Shown here: one piece after another, positions 7,706-15,842 of the stretch
Numbering within the stretch: position 1 is the stretch's first letter
How the letters are laid out: every line of letters starts with the position of its first letter
Origin: CTSoil-075 sp964292325
GTDB taxonomy: Bacteria > Bacillota > Negativicutes > DSM-13327
NCBI GenBank assembly: GCA_964292325.1
Contig: CAXYVG010000002.1
Location: 18,588 to 82,587, forward strand
Direction: 5' to 3'
DNA: 64,000 nt
Position numbers and translations under genes: made by a program
The notes under the pieces: model-generated
Database searches by the model: none
Told to the model about the DNA's origin: nothing
What the model saw: only the letters and a program-made list of their open reading frames with translations

Positions 7706-9130
7706 CTAGAAAAATAGATCCCGGACACCAGCCTCAATTTGCTGCAACCGCTTCTCCGTCTCGCGACGCAACTCCTCATTCTTTATAGCCGCCAAATTTC
7801 TCTCAATCGTATCCTTACCAACCTTTTTCGTTTTCTCATCCGCATAATCAATCAAATATTCCTTAAAAGTGAGCAGCGCATTCGGTTGACAAACATTTTG
7901 AATCTCACCACTTTTTGCCAGCTTCATAAACCGATCCCCAGTACGACCTTGGCGATAACAAGCAGTGCAAAAACTTGGAATATAGCCCGTTTCACATAAC
8001 ATCCGAACCACTTCATTAGGTGAACGATTATCTCCCGTTTCAAATTGCATCCCATTAGCAACACTATGCTCTTTATATATTTCATGATAACCACCGACAC
8101 CAGTACAAGAACCAGCACTAATTTGCGAAATACCATACGTGATCAACTTATCTCTATGTTCTGCGCTTTCTCTTGTTGACAATAGCATACCCGTATAAGG
8201 AACAGCCAAACGAATAATCGCAACAATTTTATCAAAATCATCGTCACTTACCAAATGCGGAAAATCATCCAGTGATAAACCAGAAGCCGGGCGCAAGCGA
8301 GGTACGGAAATGGTATGCGGCCCAACACCACAATCCTTCTCCAAATGCTCCGCATGTAAAAACATAGCAACCGTTTCATACTTATGATCATATAAACCGT
8401 ACAGTAAACCAATTCCTACATCATCAATGTTAGCCTTCATCGCCCTGTCCATCGCAGTAGTATGCCAATTATAATCATTCTTTATTGAATTAGGATGAAG
8501 CCTGTCATACGTTGGGCGATGATATGTCTCTTGGAATAAAATATAAGTACCAATGCCCACATCCTTTAATTTACGATATTCCTCAATCGTAGTAGCGGCA
8601 ATATTAACATTTACACGACGGATGCTGCCATTCCCATCTTTCACGCTATAAATGGCTTTAATGGAATCCACGACATAATCAATATCACAATTCACAGGAT
8701 CTTCGCCAGCTTCAACAGCCAGACGTTTATGACCTAAAGATTCTAATATTTCAACCTCTTCCTTTATTTCATCCATTGAGAGGCGGCGACGTAATTGCTC
8801 CTTGTTGTCATGACGATAACCACAATATACACAGTTATTTACACAATAACTAGAAATATAAAGTGGTGCAAATAATACAATGCGCGTACCATATATTGCT
8901 TTTTTAACCTCACAAGCAGTACTAAACATCTCTTGTAATAGCTCTGAATCCGTTACCTCCAATAAAACCGCAACTTCTCCCGCTGATAAACCTTGGTATT
9001 GACCTGCTTTTTTTATAATATTTCGGACTAATTCTTTATCCTGTGATTTACTCTTGGCCTCCATAAGTAACCTATTAATTAATGCATCATCAATAAAAGC
9101 ATCGGATGTACGTTGTTGATTATCAATCAT
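7706..9130 (-). CDS. hydG: HydG, radical SAM tyrosine lyase of [FeFe]-hydrogenase maturation
   Basis: A 474-residue ThiH-like radical SAM enzyme that cleaves tyrosine and makes the CO and CN ligands of the H-cluster. The SAM cluster motif CVNNCVYC gives C96, C100 and C103. The C-terminal CTACYRQGRTGDRFM plus a third Cys 22 residues later (IQNVC) is the HydG-specific site for the auxiliary cluster with the dangler iron; ThiH lacks it. Length is usual. The start overlaps the stop of the upstream TM1266-like gene by 8 bp, so the two are translated together. The stop is followed within 12 bp by the repeat pair. Confidence 0.96.
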   Translation of the reverse strand: MIDNQQRTSDAFIDDALINRLLMEAKSKSQDKELVRNIIKKAGQYQGLSAGEVAVLLEVTDSELLQEMFSTACEVKKAIYGTRIVLFAPLYISSYCVNNCVYCGYRHDNKEQLRRRLSMDEIKEEVEILESLGHKRLAVEAGEDPVNCDIDYVVDSIKAIYSVKDGNGSIRRVNVNIAATTIEEYRKLKDVGIGTYILFQETYHRPTYDRLHPNSIKNDYNWHTTAMDRAMKANIDDVGIGLLYGLYDHKYETVAMFLHAEHLEKDCGVGPHTISVPRLRPASGLSLDDFPHLVSDDDFDKIVAIIRLAVPYTGMLLSTRESAEHRDKLITYGISQISAGSCTGVGGYHEIYKEHSVANGMQFETGDNRSPNEVVRMLCETGYIPSFCTACYRQGRTGDRFMKLAKSGEIQNVCQPNALLTFKEYLIDYADEKTKKVGKDTIERNLAAIKNEELRRETEKRLQQIEAGVRDLFF

Positions 9131-9404
9131 TAGAAAGTTCCCCCTTATTTGCTATTTGTTTTGCCGTCAAGGCCGATTTGACAATTACCCCAGGAAGATT
9201 GCCTAATTTGCCCGTCAATGCCCCAATATCATCAGTACTGCCTTCCACAATCAGTGCAATAATGCCTACATTTTCTTCATGCTTTGGAATCCCCATACGA
9301 CCAATAACTAGATGGCTATAATTACCAATTATCACATTCACTTTATCTGCAATTGCTTTCGGTTCATGAATTACAATTCCCACAGTACCAATCCGCTTGT
9401 CCAT
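9123..9404 (-). CDS. TM1266-like ACT-domain regulator of the hydrogenase maturation operon
   Basis: A 93-residue protein beginning MDKRIGTVGIVI, with the pattern of the small ACT/NikR-C-like family named after Thermotoga TM1266 and annotated as an iron-only hydrogenase system regulator. It carries IIGNYSHLVIGRMGIP and the ending GKLGNLPGVIVKSALT. There is no DNA-binding domain, so any regulation would be by ligand binding or protein contact. The ATG at 9404 follows GGGAGGATC; an open stretch further upstream includes a leader hairpin and is unlikely to be translated. It is the first gene of the maturation operon, overlapping hydG by 8 bp. Function is inferred from family and position. Confidence 0.85.
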   Translation of the reverse strand: MDKRIGTVGIVIHEPKAIADKVNVIIGNYSHLVIGRMGIPKHEENVGIIALIVEGSTDDIGALTGKLGNLPGVIVKSALTAKQIANKGELSND

Positions 9405-9430
9405 ACAATAGATCCTCCCATACATAACAT

Positions 9431-9463
9431 AAGCCTTCCTCTGCATATAGCAAAAGAAGGCTT
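9431..9463 (-). promoter_or_regulatory. Leader hairpin before the hydrogenase maturation operon
   Basis: AAGCCTTC and GAAGGCTT form an exact 8-bp stem that ends 26 bases before the TM1266-like ATG. Upstream the leader, to about 9590, is rich in short helices and contains AGGGCAAAACC. A TATAAT lies at 9595-9600 without a convincing -35. A leader of about 190 nt with stable structure is more than a simple 5' UTR needs; there is no poly-U, so it is not an attenuator as drawn. Confidence 0.4.
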
Positions 9464-9653
9464 TACATAAAAATCAATGTTTTCGCCATCCTATGCTCAG
9501 GTTTTGCCCTTGCTTGCAGACTTTAGATAATTGTAAAAATGTCCTTGTCCTCCAATATATGGGGTACATACTCCACATATTGTTAGACAACATTATTATA
9601 CGATATTTTTTCAATAAACGATAGTCTTTGCATTCCACTCCCTTACCAAATTA

Positions 9654-10100
9654 CTACAGGCAATCGTCAGGAATAAACCCCTTATCTTCTAGCAGCTCCT
9701 TGGTCTTACAATATGTTTTCATTACCACATCTGGGCAACGGGTCAAACGATTCCAAGGATCATTATTCATGATATGCTGACAATCAATTCCCCCATATTC
9801 TTTACCAAACGTTTCTTCAAACCATACTACTAATTCTTGAATCATCGTGCTTAAATGATGACTTTCTTGTTCCGCCAATTCTCCACGACCAGCATATAAA
9901 GACAATAAGCAAACCGCTCCCGTTAGAGTTCCACAGTTTTTCCCACTAAAGCCTAGCCCTCCAGCGAGTCCGGTCATAGCCTTTACTAAATCAGGATTGT
10001 TTTTACCTTGCTGTTCTAGACCAATAATGAGCAGAACCTGACTACAGTGAAATCCCTGCATATGAAGTTCCGTAATACGAGTTATTTCTTGCTCTTGCAT
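9654..10100 (-). CDS. C-GCAxxG-C-C family redox protein (DVU_1555-like)
   Basis: A 148-residue protein with the spaced Cys/Gly pattern of this family: C19 in GFHCSQV, then FSGKNCGTLTGAVC (C56 and C64), and further Cys in the C-terminal half (GGIDCQHI, TRCPDVV, TYCKTKE). Such proteins are proposed to bind metal or an iron-sulfur cluster and to act in redox chemistry; no reaction is proven. The ATG at 10100 follows GGAGGGGG; an upstream TTG would overlap the ribosome binding site. It is the last gene of the accessory set that starts at 15.7 kb. The gene order recalls Desulfovibrio vulgaris DVU1551-DVU1559, whose family names I quote from memory. Confidence 0.8.
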   Translation of the reverse strand: MQEQEITRITELHMQGFHCSQVLLIIGLEQQGKNNPDLVKAMTGLAGGLGFSGKNCGTLTGAVCLLSLYAGRGELAEQESHHLSTMIQELVVWFEETFGKEYGGIDCQHIMNNDPWNRLTRCPDVVMKTYCKTKELLEDKGFIPDDCL

Positions 10101-10134
10101 TACTACTTCCCCCTCCAAAATATCATGATCCGTA

Positions 10135-10740
10135 TTATGGCCGAAAATTAAGTAACTTTACTTGGTAGTTTGTATTATGATTGCAGCTAATCATATTCAA
10201 GCACCCATAATCTTGCCTAATTTTAAAAAGGTTTACTAATGGCATTCCCAAAATCGAACATAAGAGCAAGCGATTGACCCCTGCATGACCGACAAACAAA
10301 ACATCACCTGACGAAGAGTTCATTAGATCATGAAAAGCACTCATCACACGTTGCTGGCAATCAGCAAAGCTTTCCCCTCCAGGAACGCGGTAATAACCGA
10401 TATCCGCACCACGTGTCTTAAATTCACTAGGAAACTGGCTCAAGATATCAGCAAAGGTACGCCCTTCCCATTTTCCCATATGGATTTCCCGTAAATCGCT
10501 TCGCACTACAGTGACAAGAGATCTACCATCGGCAATCATCTGAGCCGTTTGCTGGCAACGAGAAAGATCACTACTAAAAATCCCACTTAAAGTAACAGGT
10601 TCTAAGAATTTGCGCAATCTCTTTGCTTGCTGTATCCCCTCCTCACTTAATGGTATATCTAGTTGACCAATATAACGCCTTTGGTTATCTTCTAGTTGAA
10701 TTTTTCCATGCCTACTCAAATAGATTGTCCGATTTTCCAT
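10135..10740 (-). CDS. Histidine phosphatase family protein, alpha-ribazole-phosphatase-like
   Basis: A 201-residue histidine phosphatase. The catalytic RHG is R10-H11-G12 in YLSRHGK, the acidic residue is in LREIHMGKWEGR, and the second His in VLFVGHAGVNR. These are the features of the CobC/phosphoglycerate-mutase branch, and alpha-ribazole phosphatase would be an automatic annotation. No cobalamin genes are nearby, so I think a phosphate ester made by the neighbouring ligase, nucleotidyltransferase and radical SAM enzymes is a more likely substrate (inference). The start overlaps the end of the CoA-ligase-like gene by 29 bp, which implies tight co-expression. Confidence 0.82.
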   Translation of the reverse strand: MENRTIYLSRHGKIQLEDNQRRYIGQLDIPLSEEGIQQAKRLRKFLEPVTLSGIFSSDLSRCQQTAQMIADGRSLVTVVRSDLREIHMGKWEGRTFADILSQFPSEFKTRGADIGYYRVPGGESFADCQQRVMSAFHDLMNSSSGDVLFVGHAGVNRLLLCSILGMPLVNLFKIRQDYGCLNMISCNHNTNYQVKLLNFRP

Positions 10741-12076
10741 CGGTTTTCTTCAACTCCACAATTTTTCTTTTAGCCGGATTTGGCACATGAATAACCACAT
10801 CACGAATGATATCAATTGATATCGAAAGACTACCAGCCAGTCTTGCTTGTTCTAAATTCGGCAATGCTTGCAACGCTATAAGAATTTCGCTATTAATACG
10901 TACCTTAGACTCACCTAAAATCCAAGCTGTAATTTTTAATTGTGTTGCATGTCGCATATTATCAACAGTTACGGTAAAATCAATGACCTCAGGCACCGCA
11001 AATAGCTTTTCATCCAAATCAGCAAGAGTAAAACATGACTGCTCCTCTAAAAAAACCACACTATTCTTTCTATTTCGAACGGGTTCCATACGTCTTAGCA
11101 GCGTCCCACAAGGACATGGTTCTGGAATAAAACGCGAAATATCGCCTGTACGATAGCGAATCAGCGGCATCCCTTGTCTAGTTAGTGTAGAAAATACCAC
11201 TTCTCCTGTTTGCCCTTCAGGGACAGGCTTACCGTTAGAATCAATAATTTCAAAATACAAATCCGCTTCTCGCAAGTGGTACCCAGCATGCGCCATGCAA
11301 TCCAGTCCTCCACCTAGTCCCATCTCTGTCATGCCATAATGTTCAAATACCTGACAATTCCATACCCGTTTTAACTCTTCTATAATAGAATATGGCACAT
11401 GATCAGTACTCAAAAGTACACTTTTTAGCGAAATAGCTTGCCCTGTAAACTCTGTATATTTTGCCAACGCTAAAACCTGCGAGGGAATGCCAACTAAACA
11501 ATCTACACCTTGCCTTACTATAGTCTTTAGCGTTTCAGAAAGATTGGTCACAATGCCATGCGAAATTGGCCTGGCTCCCGCCCGCTTTAATGCGATTTTT
11601 AATAAATCACCAATACTGCCAATACGTTCACCAGGCAATAAAATGAGTACTCGATCTCCTGTTGTTAGCATACTCGACATACCTTGTTGAAAAAAATCTA
11701 TCGTCAATTCTTGGTCGGAAGCCGTAAAGTATATACGTTTAGGATTGCCTGTTGTACCCGAGCTATCTAGCGTTACAATGCGATGAATCTCACTTTGCGA
11801 TACACATAACAATTGCAGAGCTTGCTCTTTGAGATGCTTTGCAGTGATAAAAGGAAAACACTCTAGATCCTGCAGGCAACTTAATTTCACGGCATCAATA
11901 TCTTTCCACATCGTACGGTAAAAAGGACTATTCTGATAGGCCCACCCAATAGTTGTCCGCAATTTTTCCAGTTGATACAGACTAATTTGTTCTCGGGTCA
12001 ACAAATCACTTTGTATACCTATCTTTTTTCCAATCCACTCTTCTAGCAATGTTTTCTGTAATTCAATAACGCTCAT
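10712..12076 (-). CDS. AMP-dependent CoA ligase, phenylacetate-CoA-ligase-like (DVU_1553-like)
   Basis: A 454-residue acyl-adenylate-forming enzyme of the PaaK branch. The AMP-binding loop is DSSGTTGNPKRIYF near residue 110, with EHYGMTEMGLGGG as the A5 motif and RYRTGDISRF as the A7/A8 hinge. The expected reaction is activation of a carboxylic acid with ATP, then transfer to CoA or another acceptor. The substrate cannot be read from sequence. It starts within a few bases of the radical SAM stop and overlaps the phosphatase gene, so all three are one translational unit. An ATG at 12076 or a GTG one codon earlier are both possible; the nearest Shine-Dalgarno is very close to either. Confidence 0.85.
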   Translation of the reverse strand: MSVIELQKTLLEEWIGKKIGIQSDLLTREQISLYQLEKLRTTIGWAYQNSPFYRTMWKDIDAVKLSCLQDLECFPFITAKHLKEQALQLLCVSQSEIHRIVTLDSSGTTGNPKRIYFTASDQELTIDFFQQGMSSMLTTGDRVLILLPGERIGSIGDLLKIALKRAGARPISHGIVTNLSETLKTIVRQGVDCLVGIPSQVLALAKYTEFTGQAISLKSVLLSTDHVPYSIIEELKRVWNCQVFEHYGMTEMGLGGGLDCMAHAGYHLREADLYFEIIDSNGKPVPEGQTGEVVFSTLTRQGMPLIRYRTGDISRFIPEPCPCGTLLRRMEPVRNRKNSVVFLEEQSCFTLADLDEKLFAVPEVIDFTVTVDNMRHATQLKITAWILGESKVRINSEILIALQALPNLEQARLAGSLSISIDIIRDVVIHVPNPAKRKIVELKKTDGKSDNLFE

Positions 12077-12080
12077 CACC

Positions 12081-13475
12081 TCACTCGTTATCTTTTAAAA
12101 AACGATACAATGACTTACCTTGCTGACCTGTTAGATTATAAGCACAAAAAGGTATAATCCGGCTATCAGGACTGACAACATGGATAAAGCATTCTCGTAA
12201 ACGCTCTAGATCCAAATTCCAAACATCCTGAAAAGCCATGCCCGATACACAAAAAGAGTATTTTTCGGCGCGCTCTAGATATGCATCCAGACTATCAACA
12301 TTGATCTGACTACAACACGCCTTCTCTTTGCTTTGCGTCTCTTGCTCTTTTTCACTTTGCGGTGCACTCCAGCGCTTGGCAACAAAGTTCTGCGCTTTCT
12401 TAGCACCTACTGATGCTACTTTGGGATGACAACACCCCTCTGCTCCTGCTTTTGTCACTGCCTTTAATGTTCCATCCGCTAACAATATAAAGTTACCATG
12501 AAAGGAGCAATAGGCATTTTCTCCTGTAGGGGCCTTAAAGTCGCTTATTGTAATACGTTCCCCCGTTTGTTTGGCAATGTTGCGAATGACTTCTGGAATG
12601 GTAATACGATCTTGATCTAAAGGAGCCTCTGGATATCGACCAAAATAACTGATCGGCTGAAAATGAACACCACGCACTACAGGAATATTTTCTATGGCAT
12701 ATTCAATAATATTACCAATATCTTGTGTGTTAACTCCAGGCACGAGTGTAGGTACCAGAACCACTCCAAGCTCTTCTTTCGCACAATTAGCAATAGCGGT
12801 CTGTTTTTCTGCTAAAAGTGCAGCCCCCCTTATTTTGCTATAAATCGCATCATCCATCCCATCAAACTGCAAAAATACACAGGATAATCCCGCTTCTTTT
12901 AGTCGTTTTACATATAGAGGTTCGCGCGCGAGCCTTAGACCATTTGTATTAAGTTGTATAAAATGATACCCCATCTTCTTACCCAATGCCACTATTTCTG
13001 GCAAATCATCCCTCATGGTCGGTTCCCCGCCAGATAGCTGAATATTATAAGGACCACCACTCTCAAGCAGCATCCGATACCAACTTTCAATGGCCTTTTT
13101 ATCAGGATCCTCATTCTCAGTACCCGCTTTGGCAAAACATATTGGACAGTTCAAATTACAGCGATTGGTGACTTCCAGCAGCACACAACAGGTATGTTGT
13201 CGATGCTCTGGGCACAGACCACAATCAAAAGGACAACCTTGCTTTACCTCCATAGCACATACCGGTGGCTGCGACGGCAGTTTGGCAACCGCCCACGATT
13301 GATAGGACGGCTGTCCGCGCCAAATGATGGTGCGAAAATTGCCATGTTCAGAGCAATTTTTATCTAAATACACCTGGTCATTGATCATAACTCGTTTCGC
13401 TGCGATTCGCCTTAAACATACGGGACAAAGACTTTCTGTCATTCCCAGTATTTTTTCTTCATACTGCATATCCAT
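12081..13475 (-). CDS. Radical SAM enzyme related to tetraether-synthase-type proteins
   Basis: A 464-residue radical SAM protein. The N-terminus has a metal-binding module: CPVC (C17, C20), DKNCSEHG (C41) and GCPFDCGLCPEH (C81, C85, C88). The SAM cluster motif TNRCNLNCPICFA (C106, C110, C113) follows, then LSGGEPTMRDDLP. This arrangement, with CGLCPEHRQHTC just before the SAM motif, is that of archaeal Tes-like (MJ0619-type) enzymes that make or alter C-C bonds in lipids or pterins. I recall a bacterial (seleno)protein family, TrsS, with this neighbourhood; here no UGA is used and a CC pair (GAEGCC) stands near residue 340. The start is ATG 13475 behind AGAGG. The substrate is unknown. Confidence 0.8.
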   Translation of the reverse strand: MDMQYEEKILGMTESLCPVCLRRIAAKRVMINDQVYLDKNCSEHGNFRTIIWRGQPSYQSWAVAKLPSQPPVCAMEVKQGCPFDCGLCPEHRQHTCCVLLEVTNRCNLNCPICFAKAGTENEDPDKKAIESWYRMLLESGGPYNIQLSGGEPTMRDDLPEIVALGKKMGYHFIQLNTNGLRLAREPLYVKRLKEAGLSCVFLQFDGMDDAIYSKIRGAALLAEKQTAIANCAKEELGVVLVPTLVPGVNTQDIGNIIEYAIENIPVVRGVHFQPISYFGRYPEAPLDQDRITIPEVIRNIAKQTGERITISDFKAPTGENAYCSFHGNFILLADGTLKAVTKAGAEGCCHPKVASVGAKKAQNFVAKRWSAPQSEKEQETQSKEKACCSQINVDSLDAYLERAEKYSFCVSGMAFQDVWNLDLERLRECFIHVVSPDSRIIPFCAYNLTGQQGKSLYRFLKDNE

Positions 13476-13490
13476 TGCCACCTCTTCTTG

Positions 13491-14621
13491 CTATAAATAA
13501 TACGGCTGCTCCAATACTTTCGCCAAACTTACCGCTAATAATTGCTCAACCGCTGTTGCAATCTTTTGCGCACACAAGTGGCGTTTTCGAATCATAGCTA
13601 CCGCCTCTATGTCATCTCTATATTTCTCCATTGCACTTGATAATCGCTCTTCTAGCGTGACAATGCAGTCCCCTTTTACTAATTTATCAGCTAGATATAA
13701 CACCATTGCTTCATCTAGCAACAGTTCTTCGCCAAGCACAATATCCGTATGTGTCGCAATCATTTCCGCTATTTTAGGATAGCCAAATTTCCGAATGATT
13801 CGTGCTCCTATTTTTGCATGATTTACTTTCCCCTTAGCTATATCATGAAGTTTTCCTGCTGCGATCACAGCGTCCACATCAATATGCAGTCCTGCTTGAT
13901 TCAATTGAATAGCCAGTTTGCGTGACACCTCGGCTACCACTGTACCATGAGTTCTAATCCGATTTGCCACATTTTTGCGACGTAATATTTCATCGCACTC
14001 CGCTGACGTCGGGCTGTGTCGGTGATATGCTTTATATCCTTTTTGATAGTCATCTTGGGTATCAAGGTCTTGTAATATCCCCTCATCTATGACCTCTAAT
14101 TCAGAGCATTTCGCTTCATAGCCGGCTAAAATCTGGCGCAACCCTGCTGTTTGCTTTCCGAATATAATATCAGCTATACACTTGGCACCAATCAACGGAG
14201 GATGTCCTCGATGATTTTGGAAGATGGGATATACAACATCTGCGTTTGTTTTACGAAACTTTCGGCATAACAATCTAATAGTATGGCTTTTCACCAACGG
14301 CATATCTCCTGGTAAAAGAAAAAAGCCTTCTATCTCTGGTGTAAGAGCCTGAACTCCCTTAACAATCGACGAAAACATTCCCTCATCATACTTTTCATTC
14401 ATAATATGTCTTACCGCTAAACCATCTAATACTGGTATTAATTCATCAGCGCGGTGACCCACTACTACTATGATCTCTGTAATACCAGCCCGTCTAAACA
14501 TATGAATTATACTTTCAATCACTGTGGCGCCAGCAAATGGTAGCAAAGGTTTAAAATCTCCCATCCGTGATGAATAACCAGCCGCTAGCACTACCGCCCC
14601 GATCTTACTTTTATTGCCCAT
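13491..14621 (-). CDS. MobA/MocA-like nucleotidyltransferase fused to an HD domain (DVU_1551-like)
   Basis: A 376-residue two-domain protein. Residues 1 to about 200 are a MobA/MocA-type NTP transferase (VVLAAGYSSRMG at 10-21, LLPGDMPLV as the metal-binding DxD-like motif). The rest is an HD phosphohydrolase domain with KLHDIAKG and HAKIGA. MocA-type enzymes add CMP to molybdopterin for xanthine-oxidase-family enzymes, which fits a role for the Mop-type enzyme encoded upstream. The HD domain could hydrolyse a phosphate ester or nucleotide in the same pathway (inference). ATG 14621 follows GAGAGGTG. The preceding open stretch overlaps the XdhC-like gene and lacks a ribosome binding site. Confidence 0.88.
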   Translation of the reverse strand: MGNKSKIGAVVLAAGYSSRMGDFKPLLPFAGATVIESIIHMFRRAGITEIIVVVGHRADELIPVLDGLAVRHIMNEKYDEGMFSSIVKGVQALTPEIEGFFLLPGDMPLVKSHTIRLLCRKFRKTNADVVYPIFQNHRGHPPLIGAKCIADIIFGKQTAGLRQILAGYEAKCSELEVIDEGILQDLDTQDDYQKGYKAYHRHSPTSAECDEILRRKNVANRIRTHGTVVAEVSRKLAIQLNQAGLHIDVDAVIAAGKLHDIAKGKVNHAKIGARIIRKFGYPKIAEMIATHTDIVLGEELLLDEAMVLYLADKLVKGDCIVTLEERLSSAMEKYRDDIEAVAMIRKRHLCAQKIATAVEQLLAVSLAKVLEQPYYL

Positions 14622-14647
14622 GATGTATTCACCTCTCGATGCCTTGT

Positions 14648-14959
14648 TTAAATGATCTGAATGAACACTTCCATAATACCACCGCACACCATTCCTTCAT
14701 CTGCAGCCACTTCATTGAGCATCGACACGGTATATAAGCGAGAACGATTTTCATCCATTGCTGTTAACGCTTGCCGTCTAACATCACCTTCACTACAACC
14801 GCCACCAATGGTTCCAAAAGACTTTCCATCTGGCAAAATTAACATTTTACTACCAGCTTTACGAGGTGTGGAGCCACGGGTGTCAACAATCGTAACTAAA
14901 GCGGCTTTTTCACGCTGCTCTTGACATTCACAAATTTGTTTTAGCATTTCCAGATCCAT
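14648..14959 (-). CDS. XdhC/CoxI-domain protein, short form
   Basis: A 103-residue protein that is almost exactly the XdhC_CoxI domain: VTIVDTRGSTPRKAGSKM near residue 23 and GTIGGGCSEGDVR near 50 are the family signatures. XdhC-type chaperones hold molybdenum cofactor and help its sulfuration before insertion into xanthine-oxidase-family enzymes. In most XdhC proteins this domain is fused to a Rossmann domain; here the Rossmann part is the gene just upstream, joined by a TAATG stop-start overlap. The pair therefore looks like a split XdhC. The likely client is the Mop-type enzyme at 19.7 kb. Confidence 0.88.
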   Translation of the reverse strand: MDLEMLKQICECQEQREKAALVTIVDTRGSTPRKAGSKMLILPDGKSFGTIGGGCSEGDVRRQALTAMDENRSRLYTVSMLNEVAADEGMVCGGIMEVFIQII

Positions 14960-15723
14960 TACCGCACCTCCTTACGATGACTTATGGAAACACCATCTCC
15001 ACCGCCACGAAATACACCAATCACCTCAGCAACAATACTTACCGCTATTTCAGCAGGCGTTTCCCCTTTGATATCAAGACCAATCGGAGCCTTTACCCTT
15101 CGTATCAGTTCCTCTGGTACTCCCTCTTCTCTGAACATATCAAATATTTCTTTTACACGCCTTTTACTACCAATCATCCCCAAATAACGTGCCTTACTTT
15201 CCATCGTAGCACGCAAACACTCCATATCGTATTTATGCCCTCGCGTTACGATAATAACTGCTGTCTGCTCATCAATCGTAAGCTGCGCCAATGCCTGATG
15301 AAAATTTTCGCAAATTACGGTATCCGCGGTAGGAAATCGAAGTTGATTGGCAAATTCAGGGCGATCATCGACAACCGTTACAACAAAATCTAGTAACGAA
15401 AGCATTTGTACTAACGGTTGACTAATATGTCCACCACCAAAAACGACGGCCTGAAACGGATTTGAAATTCTATCCCATAACAATCGGTACTTCCCACCTG
15501 TTGGATCTTCGAGCGCAAGAGTCGTCGCTTTTCCCCACACTACATGTTGCACTTGTTCTACAATCCACTGCGTAACCCCTTCATCCCATCCGCCTTCTAC
15601 CGTTCCATCATCATAAACAAGTAGCATTTTCCCAATATATTCATCACGATTGGCATCAATAACTGTTATTATATTTGCCGCCTTACCACGCTCCATAGCT
15701 GACAACATATTACGAAATATCAT
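14959..15723 (-). CDS. XdhC family protein with Rossmann domain
   Basis: A 254-residue protein with a short degenerate XdhC_CoxI-like start and a C-terminal Rossmann domain (AVVFGGGHISQPL, then VTVVDDRPEFAN and YLGMIGSKRRV), as in XdhC proteins. The ending APIGLDIKGETPAEIAVSIVA is characteristic of the family. Role: molybdenum cofactor handling and sulfuration for a hydroxylase. The ATG at 15723 has AGGAGAGG upstream. It is the first gene of a minus-strand unit (15.7 to 9.7 kb) whose promoter region it shares with the divergent gene at 15843. Confidence 0.88.
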   Translation of the reverse strand: MIFRNMLSAMERGKAANIITVIDANRDEYIGKMLLVYDDGTVEGGWDEGVTQWIVEQVQHVVWGKATTLALEDPTGGKYRLLWDRISNPFQAVVFGGGHISQPLVQMLSLLDFVVTVVDDRPEFANQLRFPTADTVICENFHQALAQLTIDEQTAVIIVTRGHKYDMECLRATMESKARYLGMIGSKRRVKEIFDMFREEGVPEELIRRVKAPIGLDIKGETPAEIAVSIVAEVIGVFRGGGDGVSISHRKEVR

Positions 15724-15773
15724 ACACACCTCTCCTTCTTGAAAAAGCTACAACCTATCATCATAAACATTAC

Positions 15774-15802
15774 TTGAATTTATCTTACAATTCAACTACT
15801 AT
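15774..15802. promoter_or_regulatory. Divergent promoter pair with palindromic -35 elements
   Basis: On the plus strand TTGAAT (15774-15779), a 17-base spacer and TACTAT (15797-15802) precede the gene at 15843. TTGAATT and AATTCAA form a 7-bp inverted repeat, so the minus strand also has a TTGAAT at the mirrored place, 17 bases before TAATGT, in front of the XdhC gene. The symmetry suggests shared control, possibly by a regulator binding the palindrome. Confidence 0.45.
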
Positions 15803-15842
15803 ATAGATATATACCAACTCATTTTACACGGAGGTGACTACA

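Noticed and set aside
9470..9540. c-di-GMP-I (GEMM) riboswitch before the TM1266-like gene
   Set aside because: Only GGGCAAAACC agrees; the GAAA tetraloop with receptor and the GGGACGCAAAGCC part are missing or altered.
10135..10740. Cobalamin pathway alpha-ribazole phosphatase (cobC)
   Set aside because: Family fits but no cob genes are in the window and gene overlap ties it to the ligase; symbol withheld.
12430..12450. Selenocysteine in the radical SAM protein
   Set aside because: The position near residue 340 reads Cys-Cys without an in-frame UGA; no SECIS-like hairpin was sought further.
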